DNA from: Paracoccus sp. S-4012
GTDB taxonomy: Bacteria; Pseudomonadota; Alphaproteobacteria; Rhodobacterales; Rhodobacteraceae
DNA length: 57,254 nt
Direction: 5' to 3'
Assembly: GCF_009674885.1 (NCBI RefSeq)
Contig: NZ_WKKA01000017.1
Location: forward strand, 1 to 57,254
Part shown: positions 36,499 through 45,686 of the stretch, one piece after another
How positions within the stretch are numbered: position 1 is the stretch's first letter
Layout: each line of letters starts with the position of its first letter
Program-made: the position numbers and the translations under genes
Notes under the pieces: generated by a model
What the model saw: the letters and a program-made list of their open reading frames with translations, nothing else
Database searches by the model: none
Told to the model about the DNA's origin: nothing

Positions 36499-37551
36499 AT
36501 GACCGAGCGGCAACCCTCCACCCCCGGACAGCGCGGCGCGAACGAGCCGCTTGCGGCCGTGACCCGCGCCCGCCCGGCCACGCTGGCCGGGCTCGCGGGG
36601 CGGGCAGGAGCCACGAACCTGCAGCTCATGGCGGTCTGCGTCTTCGTGCTGGTGGCGATGACGCTCGCCAATCCGCGCTTCCTGACCGCCTACAACTTCG
36701 AGTCGATGGCCTTCTTCCTGCCGGAGCTGGGCATCCTCTCCATCGCCATGATGATCGCCATGCTGACCGGGGGCATCGACCTCTCGGTCGTGGGCGTCGC
36801 GAACCTCGCCGCGATCACCGCGGGGCTGTTCTTCCAGCGGGCCGGCGGGGCCGAGGCGGGGCCTGCGGTGGCGGCGGCGGGCGTGGCGCTCGCGCTGACG
36901 GTGGGGCTGGCGGCGGGCATCATCAACGGCATCCTGATCGCCCGGCTGCGGATCACGCCGATCCTCGCCACGCTGGGCAGCGGGCAGGTGTTCACCGGCC
37001 TCGCCGTGGTGCTCACCGGAGGCCCGGCGATCGTGGGCTTCCCCGCCGGATGGAACGCGATCGGCAACGGCAGGATCGGGCCGGTCCCGGTGCCCTTCGT
37101 GATCTTCATTGCCGTCTGCGTGGGGATATGGCTGCTGCTGAGCCGCACCTCCCTCGGGCTGCAGCTGATGCTGATCGGGACCAACCCGCGCGCGGCCGTG
37201 TTCGCGGGCATCCGCCGCGCGCGGATGCTGATGTATTCCTATGCGCTGACCGGCTTCCTCGCGGCCCTGGCGGGGATCATCCTGTCGGGGCGGACCAACG
37301 CGGCGAAGTCGGACTACGGCGCCTCCTACCTGCTGCAGGCAATCCTGATCGCCGTGCTCGGCGGCACCAATCCGGGCGGCGGCCGGGGCAGCGTGATGGG
37401 CGTGGCGCTGGCCGTGATCGCGCTGGTAATGCTGTCCTCGGGCTTCCAGATGATGCGGGTGTCGAACCACCTGATCGACTTCCTTTGGGGGGCGATCCTG
37501 ATCCTGGTGCTGGCGGCGAACGTGCTGCTCGGCCGCCGGCGCGAGGGCTGA
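36499..37551 (+). CDS. Sugar ABC transporter permease 2
   Basis: This 350-residue RbsC-type permease has a ~45-residue hydrophilic N-terminus. MIAMLTGGIDLSVVGVANLA is the family signature and LGGTNPGGGRGSVMGVALAV the C-terminal loop. Paired permeases with one two-domain ATPase are typical of the autoinducer-2/rhamnose subgroup. GGGGGCG lies before the ATG. It ends three bases before the next gene, whose start codon is TTG. Confidence 0.9.
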   Translation: MTERQPSTPGQRGANEPLAAVTRARPATLAGLAGRAGATNLQLMAVCVFVLVAMTLANPRFLTAYNFESMAFFLPELGILSIAMMIAMLTGGIDLSVVGVANLAAITAGLFFQRAGGAEAGPAVAAAGVALALTVGLAAGIINGILIARLRITPILATLGSGQVFTGLAVVLTGGPAIVGFPAGWNAIGNGRIGPVPVPFVIFIAVCVGIWLLLSRTSLGLQLMLIGTNPRAAVFAGIRRARMLMYSYALTGFLAALAGIILSGRTNAAKSDYGASYLLQAILIAVLGGTNPGGGRGSVMGVALAVIALVMLSSGFQMMRVSNHLIDFLWGAILILVLAANVLLGRRREG

Positions 37552-37554
37552 GCC

Positions 37555-38643
37555 TTGATCGCCACCGTTCCGCTGCATCCCGACCAGTTCACCCCCGCTC
37601 CCCGCGCGGTCGCGCGGCTGGGTGGGCTGACCGCGACCGCCTTCCGCTACCCGACTGGTATCGCCGCGCTGACCCTCGCCAATGCGCGCGGGCAGGTCGA
37701 GATCCTGCCCTTCATGGGCCAGATGCTCTGGGCCGCCACCTTCGACGGCCACCGCCTCGGCATGGAGAGCCAGTTCGCCGCGCCGCGCCTGGCCGGGACG
37801 ATCATCGGGACCTATGGCTGCCTCGGCTTCCATTCGGGCCTCCTGTCGAACGGCGTGCCGACGGCTGCGGACGATCACCCCGTCCACGGCGAGTTTCCGA
37901 CCGCGCCGATGGACGAGGCCTGGCTGGAGCTTGGCCGCGACGACCGGGGAGACTTCATCCGCCTCGGCGGCGCGCGCGACCACATCGAGGGCTTTGGCCC
38001 GCATTACCGCGCCACGCCTTCCGTGACGCTGCATGACGGCGCGGCGCAGTTCGACTGGACCATGACGGTCGAGAACCGCTCGGCCTTCCCGATGCCGCTG
38101 CAATACATGGCGCATCTGAACCCGGCCTGGGTTCCCGGCGCCCGCATCCACCAGCCCGCGCCCTACACGCCCGAACGGACGCAGGTGCGCGCCGCGGTGC
38201 CCGCGCATGTGACGCCGAACCCGGAGTATCTGGCGCTGATCGACGCGCTGAAGCGCGATCCCGCTGCGATGGCCGCGCTCGACCGCGACGAATGCGACCC
38301 CGAGCAGGTCTTCTACATCCGCGACCCCGGCACCGATGCCGAAGGCATGGCGCATCTGATGCTCCGCGCGCCCGAGGGGCACGGGCTGGCGCTGTCCTAC
38401 CGCCGCGACCAGTTCCCGAAGCTGGTGCGCTGGCTGCTGGCGAACGGCGACACCAAGGTCGCGGCCTTCGGCCTGCCCAGCACCTGCGAGCCCGAGGGGC
38501 GGGCGGCGGAAGCGGGCAAGGGCAACGTCATCAGCCTCGCGCCCGGCGCGGGGACCGATTTCCGGCTGCGCTTCGGCCTTCTGACGACGCCCGAGGCGGA
38601 GCGGATGGCGGCGCTCATCAACGACACAGGAGGCGCGGCATGA
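37555..38643 (+). CDS. DUF4432 / aldose 1-epimerase-like protein
   Basis: This 362-residue protein has a galactose-mutarotase-like fold (DUF4432): GQVEILPFMGQMLWAATFDG, GCLGFHSGLLSNGVP, HPVHGEFPTAPMDEAWLELG, TVENRSAFPMPLQYMAHLNP and LVRWLLANGDTKVAAFGLP. His-Pro-Val-His-Gly and Met-Ala-His supply the histidines expected of the family. It probably interconverts anomers of the imported sugar before phosphorylation. The start is TTG at 37555. The stop overlaps the kinase start by four bases. Confidence 0.82.
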   Translation: MIATVPLHPDQFTPAPRAVARLGGLTATAFRYPTGIAALTLANARGQVEILPFMGQMLWAATFDGHRLGMESQFAAPRLAGTIIGTYGCLGFHSGLLSNGVPTAADDHPVHGEFPTAPMDEAWLELGRDDRGDFIRLGGARDHIEGFGPHYRATPSVTLHDGAAQFDWTMTVENRSAFPMPLQYMAHLNPAWVPGARIHQPAPYTPERTQVRAAVPAHVTPNPEYLALIDALKRDPAAMAALDRDECDPEQVFYIRDPGTDAEGMAHLMLRAPEGHGLALSYRRDQFPKLVRWLLANGDTKVAAFGLPSTCEPEGRAAEAGKGNVISLAPGAGTDFRLRFGLLTTPEAERMAALINDTGGAA

Positions 38644-39575
38644 CCGGGCGCAAGGGCCGCATCGGCGTGGTCGGATCGAACATGATCGACCTCATCACCT
38701 ATATCGACCGGATGCCGAGGCCCGGCGAGACCGTCGAGGCCCCGGATTTCGAGATCGGCTTCGGCGGCAAGGGCGCGAACCAGGCGGTGGCCGCCTCGCG
38801 GCTCGGCTCGGAAGTGGTGATGGTCACGCGCGTGGGCGACGACCTCTTCGGCCCGCAGCAGGTCGAGAACTTCCGCGCGAACGGCATCGACACGACCCAT
38901 GTGCGCCCGGTGCCCGGCAAGGCCTCGGGCGTGGCGCCGATCTTTGTGGAGGCCTCGGGCGAGAACTCGATCCTGATCGTCAAGGGCGCGAACGCGGCGC
39001 TGATGCCCGCCGACGTGGACGCGGCCGAGGCCGATCTGGCCCGCTGCGACGTGATCCTGATGCAGCTCGAGGTGCCGCTGGAGACGGTCTATCACACCGT
39101 GGCGATGGCGGCGCGGCATGGCGTCACCACGGTGCTGAACCCGGCCCCGGCGGACCGCGCGCTGGACATCGGCGGGCTGGCGGGCCTGACCTTCTTCACC
39201 CCCAACGAAAGCGAACTGGCGCTGCTGAGCGGGATGCCGACCGAGACCGACGCGCATATCCTCACCGCCGCCCGCAGCCTGATCGAGCGCGGGATCGGAC
39301 AGGTCGTCGTGACGCTGGGCGGCCGCGGTGCGCGGCTGGTCACGCGCGAGGCGGTGACGCCGATCGCGCCGGTGCAGGTGACGCCGGTGGACACGACCGG
39401 GGCAGGGGACGCCTTCATCGGCGGCTTCGCGCATTTCCTCGCCGCCGGACTGCCCGCGGCCGAGGCACTGGGGCAGGGCGCGCGCTATGCCGCGCAGTCG
39501 ATCACCCGCCGCGGCACCCAGAAATCCTATGCGACCGCCGACGAGTTCGCCGGGTTCTGCGAGGCGCACAAATGA
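38640..39575 (+). CDS. deoK: Deoxyribokinase (ribokinase/PfkB family)
   Basis: This 311-residue PfkB-family sugar kinase opens GVVGSNMIDLITYIDRMPRP and has GETVEAPDFEIGFGGKGANQ. It resembles Salmonella DeoK (GSNM-DLITY, GETLEAP) more than standard ribokinase. GVAPIFVEASGENSILIVKG, VILMQLEVPLETVYHTV and DTTGAGDAFIGGFAHFL follow, with the catalytic base Asp257 in GAGD. It would phosphorylate 2-deoxy-D-ribose at C5. It lies between the epimerase-like gene and deoC, with four-base overlaps on both sides. Confidence 0.88.
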   Translation: MTGRKGRIGVVGSNMIDLITYIDRMPRPGETVEAPDFEIGFGGKGANQAVAASRLGSEVVMVTRVGDDLFGPQQVENFRANGIDTTHVRPVPGKASGVAPIFVEASGENSILIVKGANAALMPADVDAAEADLARCDVILMQLEVPLETVYHTVAMAARHGVTTVLNPAPADRALDIGGLAGLTFFTPNESELALLSGMPTETDAHILTAARSLIERGIGQVVVTLGGRGARLVTREAVTPIAPVQVTPVDTTGAGDAFIGGFAHFLAAGLPAAEALGQGARYAAQSITRRGTQKSYATADEFAGFCEAHK

Positions 39576-40522
39576 ACGACCGCAACCCCGGCATGGCGCT
39601 CGCCCCCGACTGGTTCGAGGCGGTGGCGGTCAACCGCTCCGCCGCCGAGCGGCGGGCCGGGCAGATTGGCCCCCGGCGCAGCGTCAAGAAGGATCATCAG
39701 GCCGCTTGGCTGGTCCATGCGATCCGCTGCATGGACCTGACCACGCTCGCGGGCGACGACACCGCCGAGCGCGTTGCGCGCCTCTGCGGCAAGGCGCGGC
39801 AGCCAATCCGGCCCGACATCCAGGCCGCTCTGGGACTGGCCGACGAGCGCATCACCACCGCCGCCGTCTGCGTCTATCCCACGATGGTCGCCTCCGCGGT
39901 TGCGGCGCTCGAGGGGTCGGGCATCCCCGTCGCCTCGGTCGCGACCGGCTTCCCGGCCGGGCTGATGCCGCTGCCGTTGCGGCTGGCCGAGATCCGCTAT
40001 GCCGTGGATCAGGGCGCCGAGGAGATCGACATCGTCATCACGCGCGAGCACGCGCTGCGCGGCCACTGGTCGGCGCTCTACGACGAGGTCGCCGCCATGC
40101 GCGAGGCCTGCGGCGCGGCGCATCTGAAGACGATCCTCGCCACCGGCGAACTTGGGACACTCACCACCGTCTATGCCGCCTCCATGGTGGCGATGCAGGC
40201 GGGGGCGGATTTCATCAAGACCTCGACCGGCAAGGAGACCGAGAACGCGACCCTGCCGGTGGCGCTGGTCATGCTGCGGGCGATCCGCGACTATGGCGCA
40301 CGCTCCGGCCATACGGTCGGCTTCAAGCCCGCGGGCGGCATCCGCACCGCCAAGGAGGCGACCGCCTGGCTGTCTCTGATCCGCGAGGAACTTGGCCGCG
40401 AGGCCATGGAGCCCGACCGCTTCCGCTTCGGCGCGAGTTCGCTGTTGGCCGACATCGAGCGGCAGTTGCAACACCATGTCACCGGCCGCTACTCGGCCCG
40501 GTCCCACCATCCTGTCGCCTGA
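39572..40522 (+). CDS. deoC: Deoxyribose-phosphate aldolase
   Basis: This 316-residue class I aldolase cleaves deoxyribose-5-phosphate to glyceraldehyde-3-phosphate and acetaldehyde. Active residues map clearly: Asp153 in EIDIVI, the Schiff-base Lys216 in ADFIKTSTGK, and Lys252 in VGFKPAGGIRTAKEA. HLKTILATGELGTL is also conserved. It is longer than the ~250-residue E. coli enzyme because of an N-terminal extension of about 45 residues. The ATG overlaps the deoK stop; the next gene starts nine bases after it ends. Confidence 0.95.
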   Translation: MNDRNPGMALAPDWFEAVAVNRSAAERRAGQIGPRRSVKKDHQAAWLVHAIRCMDLTTLAGDDTAERVARLCGKARQPIRPDIQAALGLADERITTAAVCVYPTMVASAVAALEGSGIPVASVATGFPAGLMPLPLRLAEIRYAVDQGAEEIDIVITREHALRGHWSALYDEVAAMREACGAAHLKTILATGELGTLTTVYAASMVAMQAGADFIKTSTGKETENATLPVALVMLRAIRDYGARSGHTVGFKPAGGIRTAKEATAWLSLIREELGREAMEPDRFRFGASSLLADIERQLQHHVTGRYSARSHHPVA

Positions 40523-40531
40523 GGTCCAGCC

Positions 40532-42916
40532 ATGACCATCCGCCAGATCCTGGACAGCCTCGACTATGGCCCTTCGCCCGAAAGCAGCGAGGCGGTGCAG
40601 GCGTGGCTCGACAGCCATCGCGAGGGCTTCGGCCAGTTCATCGACGGCCGCTTCACCCCGCACGAGGCGGAGGGCGCGATCCCGGTCGAGAACCCGGCGA
40701 CCCATGCGGCGCTGCCTTCGGTCAGCGCGGGGACGGCCGCCGATGTGGAGGCCGCCGTGGCGGCCGCCCGCGCAGCGCTGCCAGCATGGCAGCGGCAGAC
40801 GCCACAGACCCGCGCGCGCTACCTCTATGCGCTCGCGCGGGCCGTCCAGAAGCGCGAGCGGTTCCTGTCGGTGCTGGAGACCATCGACAACGGCAAGCCG
40901 ATCCGCGAGAGCCGCGACATCGACATCCCGCTGGTCGCGCGGCACTTCCACTATCACGCCGGGATGGCCGCGAATATCGAGGCGCTGTTTCCCGGTCATG
41001 AGCCGGTCGGCGTCTGCGCGCAGGTGATCCCGTGGAACTTCCCGCTGCTGATGCTGTCGTGGAAGGTGGCCCCGGCCCTCGCGGCGGGCAACACCGTGGT
41101 GCTGAAACCGGCCGAGCAGACGCCGCTGACGGCGCTCGCCTTCGCGGAAATCTGCACGGAGGTCGGCCTGCCGCCCGGGGTGCTGAACATCGTCACCGGC
41201 GCGGGCGAGACCGGGGCGGCGCTCGTCGCGCATGAGGGCGTGGACAAGGTCGCCTTCACCGGCTCGACCGAGGTCGGCCGCGCGATCCGCCGCGCAACCG
41301 CCGGGCAGGGCAAGTCGCTGACACTGGAACTGGGCGGCAAGTCGCCCTTCGTGGTCTTCGCCGATGCCGACCTCGAGGCCGCGGTCGAGGGGGTGGTTGA
41401 CGGCATCTGGTTCAACGGCGGTCAGGTCTGCTGCGCGGGCTCGCGGCTCTTCGTGCAGGAGGGCATTGCGGAACGGTTCCAGGAGCGGCTGAAGGAGCGG
41501 CTGGCAACGCTGCGGGTCGGCGATCCGCTGGACAAGTCCACCGATATCGGCGCGATCGTGTCGGCCGAGCAGCATAGCCGCATCGCGGACCTGCTGGCGA
41601 CCGGCGCCGCCGAGGGCGCGGTCCTGCACAGTGCGCCGGGCGACCTGCCGGGGACGGGGCATTTCCACGCGCCGGGCTTCGTCACCGGGGCGCATTCCGC
41701 CTCGACGCTGCAGACGGTGGAGATCTTCGGGCCGGTCGCCACGCTGACCACCTTCCGCACGCCTGCGGAGGCCGCGGAGCTTGCCAACAACACCGCCTAC
41801 GGCCTCGCCGCCTCGGTCTGGTCGCAGAACCTCGACGTGGCGATGGACCTTGCCGCGAAGGTGCGCGCGGGCGTGGTCTGGATCAACGGCACCAACATGT
41901 TCGACGCCGCCGCCCCCTTCGGCGGCATGAAGGAGAGCGGCTTCGGCCGCGAGGGCGGCGCCGCGGGGATGCGCGCCTATCTGCGGGAATCCGGGGCCGA
42001 GGCGCCGCCCGAGCCGCAGGCGCGGGTGGATTTCGCCCCCGCGCCCGTGGCGGAGGCAGCGCGGGCGGGCAACAGCGAGCCCGCGCTCGACCGCACGCTG
42101 AAGCTCTATGTCGGCGGCAGGCAGGTCCGCGCGGATGGCGGCGGCAGCTACGCGCTGCGCGGGTCGGGCGGCGTCTTCGGGGCGGCGGCGCTCGGAAATC
42201 GCAAGGACATCCGCAACGCGGTCGAGGCAGCGGTCAAGGCGCAGGGCTGGTCGGCGCAGGCCGGGCACAACCGCTCGCAGGTGGTCTGGTTCATGGCCGA
42301 GAACATGGCCCGGCGGCGCGAGACCTTCGCCCATGCGCTGACCCTGACCGGCAGCGCCGAGGCCGCCGCGCTGGCCGAGGCCGACGCCGCCATCGACCGG
42401 CTGACGCAGCTTGCGGGCCTCGCGGACAAGCTCGCGGGCGCGGTCCAGTCCACCCGCGCCCGCCACGTCACGCTCGCCATGAACGAGCCCCGGGGCGTGG
42501 TCGGCCTGGTCTGTCCCGAGGCGCAGCCGCTGCTGGGGATGGTGACGCTGATCGGCGCGCTGATTGCCATGGGCAACCGCGTGGTGGCGGTGCCCTCGCC
42601 GGATCAGGCCTGGCTGGCGGGCGATTTCGCGCAGCTCTGCGACAGCTCGGACGTGCCGGGCGGCGTCGTCAACCTGATCTCCGGCGACCCGGCCGAGCTT
42701 GCCCCGGTGCTGGCGCTGCATGACGAGGTGGACGCGTTGTGGCATCAGGGTGCCTCGGCGCTGACCCGACGGCTCGAGGAGGCTTCGGCAGGCAATCTCA
42801 AGCCGGTGCGGCGGCACGGGGTCGCTGACTGGGCCGCGCTGCCGCCCGCGCGGCTGTTGCGGCTGGCCGAGGAGGCGCAGCAGGTCAAGACGATCTGGGT
42901 CCCCTATGGCGCCTGA
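40532..42916 (+). CDS. Aldehyde dehydrogenase with a degenerate second ALDH domain
   Basis: This is a 794-residue protein. Domain 1 (about 45-490) is a full ALDH: Asn169 in PWNFPLLMLSWK, FTGSTEVGRAIRRATAGQGK, Glu266 in LTLELGGKSPF and Cys300 in GGQVCCAGSR, then MKESGFGREGG. Domain 2 (about 520-794) keeps the N-terminal ALDH fold (YVGGRQVRADGGGSY, MNEPRGVVGLVCPEAQP) but lacks the Glu/Cys catalytic region. It probably oxidises the acetaldehyde made by DeoC; the second domain may be structural. Other alphaproteobacteria have enzymes of this length beside deoC. It overlaps the FGGY kinase start by 11 bases. Confidence 0.9.
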   Translation: MTIRQILDSLDYGPSPESSEAVQAWLDSHREGFGQFIDGRFTPHEAEGAIPVENPATHAALPSVSAGTAADVEAAVAAARAALPAWQRQTPQTRARYLYALARAVQKRERFLSVLETIDNGKPIRESRDIDIPLVARHFHYHAGMAANIEALFPGHEPVGVCAQVIPWNFPLLMLSWKVAPALAAGNTVVLKPAEQTPLTALAFAEICTEVGLPPGVLNIVTGAGETGAALVAHEGVDKVAFTGSTEVGRAIRRATAGQGKSLTLELGGKSPFVVFADADLEAAVEGVVDGIWFNGGQVCCAGSRLFVQEGIAERFQERLKERLATLRVGDPLDKSTDIGAIVSAEQHSRIADLLATGAAEGAVLHSAPGDLPGTGHFHAPGFVTGAHSASTLQTVEIFGPVATLTTFRTPAEAAELANNTAYGLAASVWSQNLDVAMDLAAKVRAGVVWINGTNMFDAAAPFGGMKESGFGREGGAAGMRAYLRESGAEAPPEPQARVDFAPAPVAEAARAGNSEPALDRTLKLYVGGRQVRADGGGSYALRGSGGVFGAAALGNRKDIRNAVEAAVKAQGWSAQAGHNRSQVVWFMAENMARRRETFAHALTLTGSAEAAALAEADAAIDRLTQLAGLADKLAGAVQSTRARHVTLAMNEPRGVVGLVCPEAQPLLGMVTLIGALIAMGNRVVAVPSPDQAWLAGDFAQLCDSSDVPGGVVNLISGDPAELAPVLALHDEVDALWHQGASALTRRLEEASAGNLKPVRRHGVADWAALPPARLLRLAEEAQQVKTIWVPYGA

Positions 42917-44512
42917 GGCGCGGCACCTGATCGGCGTCGATGTCGGCACCGGCAGCGCGCGGGCGGGGGTTTTCGACGCCACGGGCGAGATGCTCGCGGC
43001 GGCAAGGCACGACATCCGCATCTGGCACGAGCCCGGCGGCATGGTCGAGCAGTCGAGCGCGGACATCTGGGCCGCCGTCTGCGCCGCCGTCCGGCAGGCG
43101 ATGGCGGAGGCGGGCATCACGGTGGCCTCCGTCGCGGGGCTCGGCTTCGACGCGACCTGCTCGCTAGTGGTGCTGGGGCAGGGGGGCGCATCGCTGCCGG
43201 TCGGCCCGTCGGAAGACCCGGCCCGCGACATCATCGTCTGGATGGACCACCGCGCGACCGCTCAGGCCGAACGGATCAACGAAGGCGGCCACGACGTGCT
43301 GCGCTATGTCGGCGGGCGCATCTCGCCGGAGATGCAGACGCCGAAGCTGCTGTGGCTGAAACAGCACCGGCCCCGCGTCTTCGCCGAGGCATGGCAGTTC
43401 ATGGACCTCGCCGATTTCCTGACCTGGCGGGCGACGGGAGCGCTGACCCGCTCGACCTGCACGCTCACCTGCAAATGGACCTATCTGGCCCATGAGTCCC
43501 GCTGGGATGCGGGATATTTCCGGGCGATCGGGCTGGGTGAGCTGGCGGATGAGGGCTTTGCCCGCATCGGCCTTGAGGTCGCCGATCCGGGCACCGCGCT
43601 CGGCGCGGGGCTGACGCCTCGCGCGGCGGCGGAACTGGGGCTCGCGCCCGGCACGCCGGTCGGGGCGGGGATCATCGACGCCCATGCGGGCGGGCTGGGG
43701 ACGGTCGGGCTGGACGGCGATCCGGCGGGCAACCTCGGCTATGTGTTCGGCACCTCGTCCTGCACCATGACCTCGACCGAGGCGCCGGTCTTCGTGCCGG
43801 GCGTCTGGGGACCGTATTTCTCGGTGATGGTGCCGGGCCTCTGCCTGAACGAGGGCGGGCAGTCGGCGGCGGGCGCGGCGATCGAGCAGCTCCTGCTGTC
43901 GCATCCGGCATCGGCGGAGGCCGCCGTTCGTGCGGCCGAACGCGGGCTCGCGCTGCCCGCGCATCTGGCCGATCTGGCCGCCGCCGCCCCCGTGCCAGTG
44001 GCGCTCGCCAAGGGTCTGCATGTGGTCCCCGAATACCTCGGCAACCGCGCCCCCCCCTCGCCGATCCGGGTGCCCGCGCGATCATTGCCGGGCTGGGCAT
44101 GGAGCGCGATGAGGCGGGCCTCGTGGCCCTCTACGTCGCCGGGATCTGCGGTCTCGGCTACGGGCTGCGCCAGATCGTCGAGGCGCAGGACGCGGCCGGC
44201 GCGCCCACCCGGCGCATCGTCATCAGCGGCGGGGCGGGCAATCTCCGGCTGGTCCGCCAGCTTCTCGCCGACGCGACCGGCCGCCCCGTGAACGCCACCG
44301 CCTGCCCCGAGCCGGTGCTGCTCGGCGCGGCGATCCTCGGCGCGGTTGCCGGAGGGCTGCATCCCGATGCGGGCAGGGCGATGGAGGCCGTGACCCGGCG
44401 CGGGGCGGTCCACGAGCCGGATGCCCCGACCCGCGGCCTTCACGACGCGCGATACGAAGCCTGGCTGCGGCTGCAGGCGCTCGGGGCGGAACTGCGCGCG
44501 AGCGGTGTGTAA
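42906..44512 (+). pseudogene. FGGY-family carbohydrate kinase, frameshifted at a C8 run
   Basis: The N-terminal ~380 residues are a ribulokinase-like FGGY kinase: HLIGVDVGTGSARAGVFDAT, VWMDHRATAQAERIN and GYVFGTSSCTMTSTEAPVFV, then GLHVVPEYLGNRAP. After NRAP the frame runs through a C8 tract (44050-44057) and turns to nonsense (SPIRVPARSL). The missing DPGARAIIAGLGMERDEAGL and ICGLGYGLRQIVEA continue in another frame to 44512, including VISGGAGN. One missing or two extra C would restore a protein of about 535 residues. It may be a pseudogene, slippage-rescued, or an assembly error. It is the last gene of the operon. Confidence 0.85.
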
Positions 44513-44564
44513 GGCGTCAGTCGTCCTTGCCGAATGCCTCGCAGAGCGGGCCATCAGGGTTCGT

Positions 44565-44762
44565 ATGTCTGATATTTGCCCGCGCGAACCGGCCAACGCC
44601 GATCCTTCTGCGAAGGATCGTTCCGATGTCTCGCAGAGAAATCGTGCCGGGCGGGTGGCGCCGGGCACGCTGGTCTTTCTGCCGGCGATGCTGACCGGCC
44701 TCTGGTCTGGCGCCCGCGCCCGGTTCATCAATGTCCTCGCCTCGCAGGGAGCGACGTCATGA
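44565..44762 (+). CDS. Possible small protein upstream of the metallo-hydrolase
   Basis: This 65-codon frame begins MSDICPREPANADPSAKDRS, is hydrophilic for its first half and then has VAPGTLVFLPAMLTGLW. It ends in a four-base overlap (ATGA) with the metallo-hydrolase start, as translationally coupled leaders do. I do not recognise a family, and no strong ribosome-binding site precedes the ATG. A perfect hairpin (GATCCTTC-TGC-GAAGGATC, 44601-44619) lies inside it, so the region could instead be an untranslated leader. Confidence 0.3.
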   Translation: MSDICPREPANADPSAKDRSDVSQRNRAGRVAPGTLVFLPAMLTGLWSGARARFINVLASQGATS

Positions 44763-45676
44763 GCAGACCGAAGCTGAAACAACGGATTGTCCGGCACTCG
44801 GCCTCGCGCGGGGAGGGCAGCCCGGATGTCTGGGGCGTCTATGAGCCGAACACCGGCTCGATCCAATATGTCTGCGCCGATCCCATCACGAAGAAGGCGG
44901 CGCTGATCGACGTGGCCTGGGACTTCGATCCCAGGCATTACCGCTTCTCGACCGAGAGCATGGATCAGGTGCTCGGCCTCGTGGCCGAGCATGGGCTGAG
45001 CGTCGAATGGGTGCTCGACACCCATCCGCATGCCGATCACGTCATGGCCTCCGCGCAGCTGAAGGCGCGCACCGGCGCGCCGAACGCCATCGGCGAGAAG
45101 GTGCGCGATATCGCGGAGATCTGGGCGGAGATCTACAACATGCCCGGCGTCTTCGATCCGAAGCGGGACTTCGACCGCCTGTTCGCCGAGGGCGAGAGCT
45201 TCCGTATCGGCGCGCTTGAGATGCGGGTGATGCTGTCGCCCGGCCACACGCCGGGCTCGATCACCTATGTCTGCGGCGATGCGGCCTTCACCCACGACAC
45301 GCTGATGCAGCCCGATGTCGGCACCTCGCGCGCCGATTTTCCGGGCGGCGACAGCGGCCAGCTCTGGTCCTCGATCCAGGAGATCCTCGCCTTGCCGCCC
45401 GAGACGCGCCTCTTCGTCGGCCATGACTACGGCACCGACAGCCGCGACGAGCCCGAATGGGAGGCGACGGTGGGCGAGCACAAGGCGGGAAACCAGCATG
45501 TGAGGGACGGCACCCGGCGCGAGGACTGGATCAAGCGCCGCGACGAGCGTGACGCCACCCTGCCGCTGCCCGACCGCATCCTCGCAGCGCTGCAGATCAA
45601 CCTGCGCGGAGGACGACTGCCCGCTGCGGAGGACGACGGCCGCGTCTACCTGAAGCTGCCCGTTAACCGTTTCTGA
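44759..45676 (+). CDS. MBL-fold metallo-hydrolase, persulfide dioxygenase-like
   Basis: This 305-residue metallo-beta-lactamase-fold protein has the metal motif THPHADH at residues 88-94, then SPGHTPGSITYVCGDAAFTH, with a metal-binding histidine and Asp, and LFVGHDYGTD with the last histidine. ETHE1/Blh persulfide dioxygenases and glyoxalase-II-like proteins share this layout; the context favours sulfur oxidation. The C-terminal DGRVYLKLPVNRF is typical of the Blh group. It is followed 11 bases later by a SulP transporter. Confidence 0.88.
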   Translation: MSRPKLKQRIVRHSASRGEGSPDVWGVYEPNTGSIQYVCADPITKKAALIDVAWDFDPRHYRFSTESMDQVLGLVAEHGLSVEWVLDTHPHADHVMASAQLKARTGAPNAIGEKVRDIAEIWAEIYNMPGVFDPKRDFDRLFAEGESFRIGALEMRVMLSPGHTPGSITYVCGDAAFTHDTLMQPDVGTSRADFPGGDSGQLWSSIQEILALPPETRLFVGHDYGTDSRDEPEWEATVGEHKAGNQHVRDGTRREDWIKRRDERDATLPLPDRILAALQINLRGGRLPAAEDDGRVYLKLPVNRF

Positions 45677-45686
45677 GCGCCGGGGC

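Noticed and set aside
39527..43234. A minus-strand open frame of more than 1200 codons opposite deoK, deoC and the aldehyde dehydrogenase
   Set aside because: It is an arginine- and glycine-rich shadow caused by high third-position GC. The plus-strand genes have clear families and catalytic residues.
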